From Phenylobacterium sp. RIFCSPHIGHO2_01_FULL_69_31 (lineage in GTDB: Bacteria; Pseudomonadota; Alphaproteobacteria; Caulobacterales; Caulobacteraceae), in contig NZ_MHXN01000003.1 of NCBI RefSeq assembly GCF_001824475.1, positions 147,526 through 211,525 of the forward strand: a DNA stretch of 64,000 nt, given 5' to 3'. Positions 24,346-32,264 of the stretch are shown piece by piece. Both the position numbers and the translations under genes were made by a program. The notes under the pieces were generated by a model. That model saw only the letters and a program-made list of their open reading frames with translations. It had not been told where the DNA came from and searched no databases. How positions within the stretch are numbered: the stretch's first letter is position 1; each line of letters opens with the position of its first letter.

Positions 24346-25028
24346 TCGAGAGCCTGTTCGACAACAACATCCGCTGGGCCGCGACGCGCGCGCGGGTGGA
24401 CCCCGAGTACTTCCGGCGCCTCGCCAGCCAGCAGTCGCCCGAGTATCTGTGGGTCGGGTGTTCGGACAGCCGCGTTCCGGCCAACGAGATCGTGGGGCTG
24501 GACCCGGGCGAGCTCTTCGTCCACCGCAACGTGGCCAACCTGGCCCCGCCGCAGGACGCCAATTTCCTGTCGGTCCTGCAGTTCGCCCTGGAGGTGCTGA
24601 AGGTGCGTCACGTCATCGTCTGCGGCCACTATGGATGCGGCGGCGTGCGCGCCGCCCTGTCCGGAGAGCGCCACGGGCTGATCGACCATTGGCTGCACCC
24701 GGTGCGGGCGATGTGCTGCCGGCACGCCGAGGCCCTGGAGACCATCGTCGATTTCGACGCGCGCGTGAACGACGTCTGCGAGCGCAACGTCCTCGCCCAG
24801 GTCGCGAACCTGGCCGGCAACCCCTTCGTGCAGGACGCCTGGCGACGCGGCCAGCCGCTGGCGATCCACGGCTGGATCTACGCCATCGAGGACGGCCTGC
24901 TGCGGGACCTGGAGACCACCGTGGACGGCCCGCGCTCCGCCCAGCGCCTGCTCTACGGCCCGCTGGCGAAGGACCCCGCGCCCGTCGTGAGCCCGCGCCG
25001 GCGGCGCGCTCCCGGACGCACGCGGTGA
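24342..25028 (+). CDS. beta-class carbonic anhydrase
   Basis: 228 aa. Zinc ligands C40, H96 and C99 are visible in WVGCSDSR and CGHYGCGG, together with the D42-R44 dyad. It interconverts CO2 and bicarbonate in the cytoplasm. The GTG start overlaps the hemerythrin TGA, and its own stop overlaps the mobA GTG, so it is translated as part of the nar operon. This is an unusual place for a carbonic anhydrase. A link to proton or bicarbonate balance during nitrate respiration is inference. Confidence 0.93.
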   Translation: MIESLFDNNIRWAATRARVDPEYFRRLASQQSPEYLWVGCSDSRVPANEIVGLDPGELFVHRNVANLAPPQDANFLSVLQFALEVLKVRHVIVCGHYGCGGVRAALSGERHGLIDHWLHPVRAMCCRHAEALETIVDFDARVNDVCERNVLAQVANLAGNPFVQDAWRRGQPLAIHGWIYAIEDGLLRDLETTVDGPRSAQRLLYGPLAKDPAPVVSPRRRRAPGRTR

Positions 25029-25627
25029 AGGCTCCGGTAGCCGTGGTTGTCCTGGCGGGCGGCGAGGGACGTCGCATGGGGGGCGGCAAGCCGCTGCGGC
25101 CATTCGGCCAGACCACCCTCGTGGGCCACGCCATCGCCCGCGCCCGACGCTGGTCGCCCATCGTGGCCGTCGCGGTGCGGACCAGGGATCAGCTCCCCCG
25201 CGAGCTCGACGCGCCGGCTATCCTGGACGATCCCGCGATCCCCGGCCCGGCGGCCGGTCTCGCCTCGGCCTTTGCTTTTGCCGCCAGCGTGAACGCCCCG
25301 CGCGTCCTGACCCTGGCCTGCGATGCGCCGCGGCTGCCGGACGATCTTCTGGAGCGCCTGGAGGCGGCGCTGGGGGGGGCTGGCGCGGCGGTGGCCAGCA
25401 GCCTCGGGCGGTTGCATCCGACCTGCGCCCTCTGGCGAACCGACTGCGCCGGCCGCCTGCCCGCCTACCTGGCGACCGGCGCGTCGCTGCGAGGCTTTGC
25501 CGCCGACTGCGGCATGACGTCGGTGGATTGGGATGCAGGTCCCGAAGGCGACCCCTTCGCCAATGCCAACACGCCCGAGGATCTCGCCGCCCTCCAGCCC
25601 GACGCCGATCCGGATTTCGACACGTAA
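25025..25627 (+). CDS. mobA: MobA, molybdenum cofactor guanylyltransferase
   Basis: 200 aa. LAGGEGRRMGGGKPL at residues 10-24 is the nucleotide-binding signature; CDAPRLPDDLLERL and a C-terminal FANANTPEDL complete the MobA pattern. It attaches GMP to Moco, giving the bis-MGD form NarG requires. The GTG start forms a 4-bp overlap with the carbonic anhydrase stop. It is the last tightly coupled gene of the nar operon; 127 nt follow before the next gene. Confidence 0.92.
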   Translation: MKAPVAVVVLAGGEGRRMGGGKPLRPFGQTTLVGHAIARARRWSPIVAVAVRTRDQLPRELDAPAILDDPAIPGPAAGLASAFAFAASVNAPRVLTLACDAPRLPDDLLERLEAALGGAGAAVASSLGRLHPTCALWRTDCAGRLPAYLATGASLRGFAADCGMTSVDWDAGPEGDPFANANTPEDLAALQPDADPDFDT

Positions 25628-25754
25628 GCCTCCTCACGGCCTCTGTAACCGCCAGGCGCCGGTCCGTGACGAAGGGTAACAAGCCGGCTCCCGACCTTGA
25701 CCGGAGCCGCCGCGCCTGAGGATTTTGGCCACCCCTGAACCAGGAGAGGCGGAC

Positions 25755-27062
25755 GTGGCGAACGGTCGATGGAGTTCGTGGGCCGAGCGCGGCGCGGCGG
25801 GGTTGCTCGCCGCCGCGGCCCTCTTCGGCGGGGCCGGACCAGCCGCCGGTGCGCCGCCCTATGGCGCGGGCTGGGCCGCCGCGCACGCGGACGCTGCGAA
25901 TTCGGACTACGCGCCGGTCGATGGCGCCAGGGACCTGACCCTGGCCTGGAGCCGCAAGCTCGGCGGCATGATCAATCTCGGGGCGACCACGGATGCCGCC
26001 GGCCGGGTCTATGTGACCAACTCGGGCGAGGGCTGCCACCTCCACGTGCTGGCGGCGCGGACCGGCGAAACCCTCTGGTGCTCGGACAAGCTCGACCGGC
26101 TGGCGGTGAGTTCGTCGCCGCTGCTGGACGATCAGGGGCGGGTGTTCATCGCCGATGGCCGGGCCATGCACGCCTTCTCGGCCGACGGCGCCCACCTGTG
26201 GGAGACGCCGATCCAGGGCATTCCCCTTTCCGCCCAGTTCACGCCCGGCGGGCGCCTGATCTTCATTACCCACGTCGGCTACGTCCATGTCCTGGACCGC
26301 GGAACCGGGAAGGCGGCGATGCCGACGCTGGCGCTGATCCCCGGCGCGACCTTCGACCCCAGTCAGGGCGCGCGGGCCTGCATGCGCGGGCTGCCCGAAT
26401 GCCCAAGCGCGAACACCCCGGCGATCGACCTGCGCCGGGGGCGGATCTACTTCACCTTCTGGGCGCCGGGCGCCCCGGTCTCCGGGATCCGCGCCATGCA
26501 GATCGTCGAGGAGGGCGACGTCCGCCTGCGCCCGCTCTGGACCAACGACACCCTGCCGGGCGGCAGCGCCTCAAGTCCCGACCTGTCGCCTGATGGGGAC
26601 AGGCTGTACCTGACCGACAACGAGGGCTCGCTCCACGCCCTCGACGCCGCCACGGGCAAGCCGATCTGGAGCTACCCCATCGGCCACGAGTCTGGCGGCA
26701 GCCCCTCGTCCTCACCGGACGGGGTCGTCATGCCCTCCGGCGGGGGCCGCGGCGTGCTGATGGCGATCAAGGATGAGGGGGCGAAGGCGCGGCTGCTCTG
26801 GCGCAACGAGGCGCAGGTGAACCGCGGCGTGCCGACCCAGGCGAAGGGCGGCTTGGCCTATGCCGTGATCGACGCCGGCGAGCGCGCGAACGACCTCCTC
26901 GTCGTGGACACCCACACCGGACGCGAGCTCGATCGCGAGCGCCTGCCTGGCCAGCCGTTGTTCACCGTCGGCACCACTATGGGACCCGACGGCATGGTCT
27001 ATGTGCCGACCATTCGGGGCGAGCTTCACGCCTACCGGCCCGCGGCGGGCCGCGCGCCTTGA
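25755..27062 (+). CDS. exported PQQ-like beta-propeller (quinoprotein-repeat) protein
   Basis: 435 aa from GTG 25755, chosen over an upstream TTG (25725) because AGGAG lies 8 nt before it. A signal peptide ends near GPAAGAPP. Repeats of the kind GRVYVTN...LHVLAARTGETLW, GRVFIADG and DRLYLTDNEGSLHALDAATGKPIW are PQQ-type propeller blades. The acidic catalytic pair of PQQ alcohol dehydrogenases is not evident, so it may be a binding or assembly protein. It is on the nar operon strand but separated by 127 nt, so co-transcription is uncertain. Confidence 0.7.
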   Translation: MANGRWSSWAERGAAGLLAAAALFGGAGPAAGAPPYGAGWAAAHADAANSDYAPVDGARDLTLAWSRKLGGMINLGATTDAAGRVYVTNSGEGCHLHVLAARTGETLWCSDKLDRLAVSSSPLLDDQGRVFIADGRAMHAFSADGAHLWETPIQGIPLSAQFTPGGRLIFITHVGYVHVLDRGTGKAAMPTLALIPGATFDPSQGARACMRGLPECPSANTPAIDLRRGRIYFTFWAPGAPVSGIRAMQIVEEGDVRLRPLWTNDTLPGGSASSPDLSPDGDRLYLTDNEGSLHALDAATGKPIWSYPIGHESGGSPSSSPDGVVMPSGGGRGVLMAIKDEGAKARLLWRNEAQVNRGVPTQAKGGLAYAVIDAGERANDLLVVDTHTGRELDRERLPGQPLFTVGTTMGPDGMVYVPTIRGELHAYRPAAGRAP

Positions 27063-27078
27063 GCGGCCGCAGCGTCGA

Positions 27079-27432
27079 TCACGCAGCCGTCGGCGTCAGC
27101 GGGCGGGACCAGACTTCCAGCGCATTCAGGATCGGCATCAGGTCCCGCCCGGCCGGCGTCAGGGCATAGGCCGCCGTCCGCTCGGGCCCTTGGCGCATCA
27201 CCAGTCCGCGGCGCTCCAAGGCGGCCAGACGCTCGCCGAGGACCTTCGCCGTGACGGTCGGCAGGCAGGTGGCCAGGCCGCCGAACCGCTTGGGACCCTG
27301 GGCCAGGTGATAGAGGACCAGGGCGTTCCACCTGTGCCCCAGGAAGGCGAGCCAAGCCTCGACCGAGCACTCGCTGGCGCGTTCGAAGAACGCCCGGTCG
27401 TAGAGCTCTTCCGCCGCCACGGCTTCGGTCAC
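27079..27432 (-). CDS. HxlR-family winged-helix regulator
   Basis: About 117 aa if GTG 27432 is used; the frame stays open further but family similarity begins near ELYDRAFFERASECSVE. The HxlR winged helix contains WNALVLYHLAQGPKRFGGL and LAALERRGLVMR. The Cys in SECSVE matches the redox-sensitive Cys of some HxlR/HypR regulators. It is divergent from the hydrolase gene, which it probably regulates. It is tail-to-tail with the propeller gene, 16 nt apart. Confidence 0.8.
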   Translation of the reverse strand: MTEAVAAEELYDRAFFERASECSVEAWLAFLGHRWNALVLYHLAQGPKRFGGLATCLPTVTAKVLGERLAALERRGLVMRQGPERTAAYALTPAGRDLMPILNALEVWSRPLTPTAA

Positions 27433-27509
27433 GTTCCTACCCGTTTGGAAACGAACGCCGCGCTCGCCTATCGCTCGCGCCCCAGCGCTTGTTTCCGGAG
27501 CCGACACTA

Positions 27510-28460
27510 GTGAATCGCCGCCATCTTCTGAAGGCCGCCCTGGCCGCATCCGCCGCCACGCCCGGTGTCGCCGGGGCATCAGCGGAGATGAATCTCCGCG
27601 CCTTCGCTCGCGCCCGGCGCTTCGTCGAGACCGCCGCGGGACGTATCGCCTATGTCGAGCAGGGCAAGGGCCCCGCTGCCATCTTCCTCCACGGGTGGCC
27701 GCTGAACGGCTTTCATTGGCGCGGCGCGATGCATCGGCTGGCCGGCGTCCGGCGCTGCATCGCGCCCGACTTCCTGGGCCTCGGCCATAGCGCGGCCGCC
27801 CCCGGCGCCGACCTCTCGCCCGGCGCGCAGGCCGAGATGATCGCCCAGGTCATGGACGCCCTGGGCGTCGCGCAGGCGGACGTGGTCGCCAACGACAGTG
27901 GGACCGGCGTGGCGCAGCTGCTCGCCGTGCGCCATCCGGGACGGGTGCGCAGCCTCCTGCTCACTAATGGCGACGTGCATACCAACAGCCCACCGGAGGC
28001 CCTGCGCCCGGCGCTCGACGCCGCCGCAACGGGTGAGCTCGCCGTCATGATCGAAGGCCACCTGAGCGAGCCGGGGTTCGCCGCCTCGCCCGAGGGTCTT
28101 GGCGGCATCTGCTACACCGACCCCGCGAACCTGACCGCGGACGCCATGCAGGCCTACTTCCCGCCCCTCCTCGCCTCGCCCGAGCGCCGGCGGCAGTTCC
28201 AGGCCTACGGCGTCGCGTTCGAGCCCAATCCCCTGCCCGCCATCGAGGCCCGGTTGCGCGCCCTGACCCTTCCTGCGCGGATGCTCTGGGGCACGGGGGA
28301 TATTCACTTCGCGGCGGAATGGGCTGTATGGCTGGATCGCGCCCTGCCGGGGTCGCGGGGCGTGCGGCTGGTCGAAGGCGCTAAACTGTTCTTCACCGAG
28401 GAGCGCCCGGACCTCGTCGCGGAGGAGGCGCTGAAGCTCTGGGCGGCGGCGCCGGCCTAG
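27510..28460 (+). CDS. exported alpha/beta hydrolase
   Basis: 316 aa from GTG 27510 (CGGAG 9 nt upstream). A twin-arginine-like signal NRRHLLKAALAAS opens the protein. The fold shows HGWPLNG (oxyanion loop, about 61-67), a nucleophile elbow ANDSGTG where D129 or S130 would act, and WGTGDIHF. In haloalkane-dehalogenase/epoxide-hydrolase-like relatives the elbow Asp is the nucleophile. The usual catalytic His near the end is not seen: the segment reads EGAKLFFTEERPD. Function is unknown, and activity is uncertain without the His. Confidence 0.75.
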   Translation: MNRRHLLKAALAASAATPGVAGASAEMNLRAFARARRFVETAAGRIAYVEQGKGPAAIFLHGWPLNGFHWRGAMHRLAGVRRCIAPDFLGLGHSAAAPGADLSPGAQAEMIAQVMDALGVAQADVVANDSGTGVAQLLAVRHPGRVRSLLLTNGDVHTNSPPEALRPALDAAATGELAVMIEGHLSEPGFAASPEGLGGICYTDPANLTADAMQAYFPPLLASPERRRQFQAYGVAFEPNPLPAIEARLRALTLPARMLWGTGDIHFAAEWAVWLDRALPGSRGVRLVEGAKLFFTEERPDLVAEEALKLWAAAPA

Positions 28461-28483
28461 GCGCCGGGAGTTCGGAGACGCCA

Positions 28484-28876
28484 ATGCTGTCGCACGTGCA
28501 TATCGGAATCCGCGACTTCGACCGGGCGCTGGCGTTCTACGCCGCCGTGCTGGCGGCGCTGGGCTGGCGTCCGGCGTTCGTCGGCCCGGAGCGCCCCTGG
28601 GCGGGGTGGAAGCCGGCGGGGCAGGATCGCCCCCTGTTCCTCATCGGCGCGCCGTACGACGGCGAGCCCGCCGCACCAGGGAATGGACAGATGGTCGCCC
28701 TGCTGGCGCCGTCCCGCCAGGCCGTCGACGACTTCCACGCCACCGCCCTGGCCCATGGCGCGACCGATGACGGAGCGCCGGGCCTGCGGCCCGAATACCA
28801 CCCCAACTACTACGGCGCTTACGTTCGCGACCCAGACGGCAACAAGCTTTGCGTCTGCTGCCACACGCCGGACTAG
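28484..28876 (+). CDS. glyoxalase/VOC-superfamily protein
   Basis: 130 aa VOC domain with MLSHVHIGIRDFDRALAFY at the N-terminus and YGAYVRDPDGNKLCV at the C-terminus, the paired beta-alpha-beta-beta-beta modules of this family. Substrate is unknown. GGAG lies 6 nt before the ATG. A relative of similar length lies at 58032-58403. Confidence 0.85.
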   Translation: MLSHVHIGIRDFDRALAFYAAVLAALGWRPAFVGPERPWAGWKPAGQDRPLFLIGAPYDGEPAAPGNGQMVALLAPSRQAVDDFHATALAHGATDDGAPGLRPEYHPNYYGAYVRDPDGNKLCVCCHTPD

Positions 28877-28984
28877 ATCGCGCCTCGGCAATCGCCGCGC
28901 GAATGCGCATCATGCAATCCTCGAATTTGTCTCGGGCGCCGCGCAGCCCGAACATCGGGCGTGTTTGCAGCAAGGGCGCTCGCG

Positions 28985-29509
28985 ATGACCTCATCTCCGA
29001 TTGACCGCGGCCAGATCAGCCGTCGAGCGGCGATGGTCGGCGCTGCGGGGGCCATGGCTGCGCTTCCCCTCGCAGCAGAGAGCCAGCCTATGTCCGCGGA
29101 CGTTCAACTCGCGCGCCCCGCCTCCATGCACCCCACCCGCGGCTATTCGCAGTTCGCGCGCATCAAGACCGGGGACGTCGTCTATTTCGCCGGGCAGGTT
29201 CCGCTGGATCCTGCGGGCGCCCTCGTCGGACCCGGCGACTTCAAAGCCCAGCTGGAGCGGGTCTTCGCCAACCTCGACCTGGCGGCGCGGGCGGCCGGCG
29301 GCTCCTGCCGCGACATCGTCAAGCTCAACTACTTTTGCGTCGGGTCCGTCGATCCGGCCCTGCTGCGGCACGTCTCGGAGGTTCGCGACCGCTACGTCGA
29401 CATCGAACGGCCTCCGGCAAGCACGTTCGTGTTCGTCAGCCGGCTGGTGAGGCCGGAATGGCTGGTGGAGGTCGAGGCCGTCGGCGTGTTCGCGGAGACC
29501 TCCGCTTGA
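28985..29509 (+). CDS. RidA-family protein with twin-arginine signal
   Basis: 174 aa. The N-terminus has SRRAAMVGAAGAMAALPLA followed by AES, a Tat-type signal. The RidA/YjgF domain follows: YSQFARIKTGDVVYFAGQVP, then a C-terminal RPPASTFVFVSRLVRPEWLVEVEAVG containing the family Arg. RidA normally deaminates reactive enamines in the cytosol, so an exported member is unusual. Start ATG 28985 has AAGGG 9 nt upstream. It overlaps the next gene by TTGA. Confidence 0.8.
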   Translation: MTSSPIDRGQISRRAAMVGAAGAMAALPLAAESQPMSADVQLARPASMHPTRGYSQFARIKTGDVVYFAGQVPLDPAGALVGPGDFKAQLERVFANLDLAARAAGGSCRDIVKLNYFCVGSVDPALLRHVSEVRDRYVDIERPPASTFVFVSRLVRPEWLVEVEAVGVFAETSA

Positions 29510-29832
29510 TCGTCGTCCTGGCCGAGCTGGACTTCGCGCCTGCGGACGCGCAGCAGGCGGCCGCGGCTTTGACGCAGCTGGCGCAGGACACCCGGCGGGA
29601 GCCGGGATGCCTGGAGTACGCCATCGCCCTGGACCTCGACGAACCGGGGCGGCTGCGCCTCTCCGAACTATGGTCCGACCGCGCGGCCCTGGACGCCCAT
29701 TTCAAGACCGCGCACATGGCCGACTTCCGGGCCCGCGTGGCGCCCTTGCGCAGGCTGCGGACGTCGGCGCGCGTGGTCGAGGCTACGAAGATTTCCGACC
29801 TCTTTGCGCCCGCTCCGAACGGCGGGGATTAG
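29506..29832 (+). CDS. ABM-family (antibiotic biosynthesis monooxygenase-like) protein
   Basis: 108 aa. The pattern is that of the dimeric alpha+beta ABM fold: REPGCLEYAIALD, LSELWSDRAALDAHFKTAHM. These small proteins act as cofactor-independent oxygenases on quinol-like compounds or as haem-binding relatives. The start TTG overlaps the RidA TGA (TTGA), so it is probably translationally coupled. Substrate unknown. Confidence 0.75.
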   Translation: MIVVLAELDFAPADAQQAAAALTQLAQDTRREPGCLEYAIALDLDEPGRLRLSELWSDRAALDAHFKTAHMADFRARVAPLRRLRTSARVVEATKISDLFAPAPNGGD

Positions 29833-29839
29833 CGCCGGG

Positions 29840-30775
29840 ATGAACCTGGCGGCGGTGGACCTCAATCTGCTCGTGGCCCTCGACGCCCTGCTGGCGGAGG
29901 GCAGCGTCAGTCGCGCCGCGGTCCGTATGCGCCTGTCGCAGCCGGCGATGAGCCATATCCTGCGACGGCTGCGGCTGTTGATCGGCGACCCGCTTCTCGT
30001 TCGCGCGGGCGGAACCATGGAGCTGACGCCGCGGGCCCTGGCCCTGAAGCAGCCGTTGGCCGAGGCCCTGGAACAGGTTCGCGGCCTGCTCGAGCCGTCT
30101 GCTTTCGACCCGCAAACGAGTGACCGCCGCTTCGAGATGATGGTCCCCGACCATGTGTTCGACATCCTGCTTCCGCCCCTCGCGAGCCGGCTTGCGGCTG
30201 CCGCGCCCAGCGTTGCGCTGGATGTGAGGCCGTGGCGGGGCCGCGCGTTCATGGCCAGCCCTGCCGCCCAGGGCCTCGATCTGATCGTGGCCTGCGTCGG
30301 CGACGACTTTGCGGGCTTCCACCGCGAGCGGCTGTTCAGCGACACCGACGTCCTGGCCGTCCGCCTAGGCCATCCAGGCCGCAATGCGCTGGATGAGCTC
30401 CCTGGTTTCCTGCAAGCGCGTCATGTGGGTGTCGCCGGGCACGGACAGACGGAAGACCCCGTCGACACCTGGCTGCGCGACGAGGGCGTTCGCCGAACGA
30501 TCGCCGTAACGGCGCCAACCTACCTGCAGGCCCTGCACATGGTGTCGCGCAGCGATGTCGTGGCCGTTGTCCCGGGGCGCTTGGCCCAGGCCCTCTCCGG
30601 CCCGCTGCGGCTCGAGATCCTGCCGACGCCGCTCGACCCAGGCACGTTCGACGAGTTCGTTTTTCACCCCTCTCGCGCGCATTCCGACCCGGCGTCCAAA
30701 TGGCTGCGGCAGCAGGTCCGCGCGGTGGGTCGTCAGCTCGCCGAGACGCCGCCGCGCCTCGAAAGCGCGGCCTGA
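29840..30775 (+). CDS. LysR-family transcriptional regulator
   Basis: 311 aa. An N-terminal winged helix (DLNLLVALDALLAEGSVSRAA, LSQPAMSHILRRLR) is followed by a LysR substrate-binding domain. It starts at ATG 29840, 8 nt after the ABM gene on the same strand. The target genes are probably its own upstream neighbours, but no divergent promoter supports this. Confidence 0.9.
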   Translation: MNLAAVDLNLLVALDALLAEGSVSRAAVRMRLSQPAMSHILRRLRLLIGDPLLVRAGGTMELTPRALALKQPLAEALEQVRGLLEPSAFDPQTSDRRFEMMVPDHVFDILLPPLASRLAAAAPSVALDVRPWRGRAFMASPAAQGLDLIVACVGDDFAGFHRERLFSDTDVLAVRLGHPGRNALDELPGFLQARHVGVAGHGQTEDPVDTWLRDEGVRRTIAVTAPTYLQALHMVSRSDVVAVVPGRLAQALSGPLRLEILPTPLDPGTFDEFVFHPSRAHSDPASKWLRQQVRAVGRQLAETPPRLESAA

Positions 30776-30779
30776 GGCG

Positions 30780-31292
30780 TCAGTCCGCCGACCTACGCAC
30801 GCGGACCGCCGTCATCCCGGCGCCCGCCTCGCGTTCGACCGCGAACGACATTCCGGCAAAGCTCGACACGCCCGCCTTGAGGGCCGCCGCGATCTCCTCG
30901 CCTCGCCTCGCCGAGGGCGGATCGAACGCCGCAAGGAAGAAGCCGCCCGGGGCGAGGCAGGCGAGCGTTGGCGGGAACGCGGTGTCCGGTCGGAGCCAGT
31001 AGGCGTTCACATTGATCGCCAGGATCCGGTCGAAGCGGCCGAGCGCGGGGGACAGTTCCTCGAGCGGCCCCTGGGACAGGTGCAGCTTTGCGGCAGACGG
31101 GAGCGCCGCGCGCCACCTCTCCGCCCGCCGCACGGCGACCTCGGATCGGTCCACGCCGCACACCTCCAGCGCAGGATGCCGCTCCAGCAGCGCCCGCAGC
31201 GCCCGCCCTGGGCCGAAGCCGATTTCGAGCACCCGCCTGGCGGAGCCCAATTCGAGGCGGGCGAGCGCCCAGGCGTTGCGATCCTCTGCCAC
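30780..31292 (-). CDS. class I SAM-dependent methyltransferase
   Basis: 170 aa from a GTG start. Motif I VLEIGFGPGRAL, the acidic loop VCGVDRS and the later ILAINVNAYW and LAPGGFFLAAF are typical of small Rossmann-fold methyltransferases. Substrate is unknown. It is convergent with the LysR gene, with 4 nt between the stops. Confidence 0.82.
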   Translation of the reverse strand: MAEDRNAWALARLELGSARRVLEIGFGPGRALRALLERHPALEVCGVDRSEVAVRRAERWRAALPSAAKLHLSQGPLEELSPALGRFDRILAINVNAYWLRPDTAFPPTLACLAPGGFFLAAFDPPSARRGEEIAAALKAGVSSFAGMSFAVEREAGAGMTAVRVRRSAD

Positions 31293-31358
31293 GGCGCCTG
31301 CTTAACCCGTGCGGCGCCGTCTGGCACGCCGACGCATGTTGCAATGGGGCTTGGCCTC

Positions 31359-31601
31359 TTAGGTCGAAGCGGTGGGCGGTCCGTGGAGCGCCCGCCACAG
31401 CGACCAGCCGCCCAGCAGCACCAGAACCTGGGCGAACGCCGAGGCGAGGAGGCTGCCGGCGAGGCCCAGCTTCATCGCCCAGGCGGTGCAGGCGTCGGAG
31501 GCGCCGTAGACGGCCACCATGAGCCCCGCGACCCCGGCCAACCCGGCGAGCAGGCAGACCAGTCCGAACAGCGCCAGCCCGGGCCGGGGATGTTTCGCCA
31601 T
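31359..31601 (-). CDS. small membrane protein
   Basis: 80 aa with two hydrophobic segments (about residues 8-31 and 44-68) linked by DACTAWAMK. I do not recognise a family. It lies 5 nt downstream of the PNPOx-like gene on the same strand, suggesting co-transcription. Confidence 0.55.
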   Translation of the reverse strand: MAKHPRPGLALFGLVCLLAGLAGVAGLMVAVYGASDACTAWAMKLGLAGSLLASAFAQVLVLLGGWSLWRALHGPPTAST

Positions 31602-31606
31602 CGCCC

Positions 31607-32074
31607 TTACGCCTCCGCCGTCGCGCCGAGGCGCGTGCGCGTCACGTGGCCGAAGCCCTGCCGATAGTCGAGCACCGCAACGTTCGTGGGCGTCACCTCG
31701 AACAGGGCCAGCTCATCACCGCCATCGGTGGAGACGTACTGGGCGATCTCGCTGAACTTCTGCAGAAACAGCAGGCCGGCGCGATCGGCCTCGGCGCCGG
31801 GCGGCAGGCGGCGGGCGCGTCCCTGCAGCGTCAGGCCGCGGATCTCGCCCCAGTCGCGGTACGGCAGGGTGATGGTGATCGCTACCCGGTCGTCGCGTGC
31901 GAGGTTCTGCGCCTTCTGCGAGGCCGGCGAACAGCCGAAATAGATGCGCAGGCCCTCGCTGGCGTAGCTGACGGTGCTCGCATGCGGCGCCCCGTCGGGC
32001 AGCAGGCTGGCGAGCGTCATGTCCTGGCCGAGCGCCAGGATGTCTTGAATGTCGGCTTCAGGGTGCGTGGCCAT
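31607..32074 (-). CDS. pyridoxamine-5'-phosphate-oxidase-like flavin-binding protein
   Basis: 155 aa from ATG 32074, which has GGAGG 6 nt upstream; an in-frame ATG further upstream lacks one. A split-barrel flavin fold is indicated by MTLASLLPDGAPHASTVSY, IYFGCSPASQKAQNL and RDDRVAITI. Such proteins bind FMN or F420-like cofactors or haem. Specific function unknown. A weak FNR-like sequence upstream (7 of 10) was not accepted as a site. Confidence 0.78.
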   Translation of the reverse strand: MATHPEADIQDILALGQDMTLASLLPDGAPHASTVSYASEGLRIYFGCSPASQKAQNLARDDRVAITITLPYRDWGEIRGLTLQGRARRLPPGAEADRAGLLFLQKFSEIAQYVSTDGGDELALFEVTPTNVAVLDYRQGFGHVTRTRLGATAEA

Positions 32075-32264
32075 CGGCGCCTCCTTCGATGGCCATGAAA
32101 GCCGAAGGCGACCGCGCGCGCCTTGCGCTGGGTCAAGGCCAGGCACGAGGGGCGAGGAACGTTCTTCCCCGGAACGCCGCGCTTTTGGATTCCGAATCCG
32201 CGACCCAGCGCGTGGGCGCGCAAATCGGGAATCTTATGCGGACCGCAGCGGGTAGATTGGGCGC

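Noticed and set aside
25686-25708. 6-bp hairpin (GGCTCC/GGAGCC) between mobA and the propeller gene
   Set aside because: Too short and without a U-tract, so not called a terminator.
32123-32136. FNR-like sequence TTGCGCTGGGTCAA before the PNPOx-like gene
   Set aside because: Only 7 of 10 matches and no -10 element at the expected distance.
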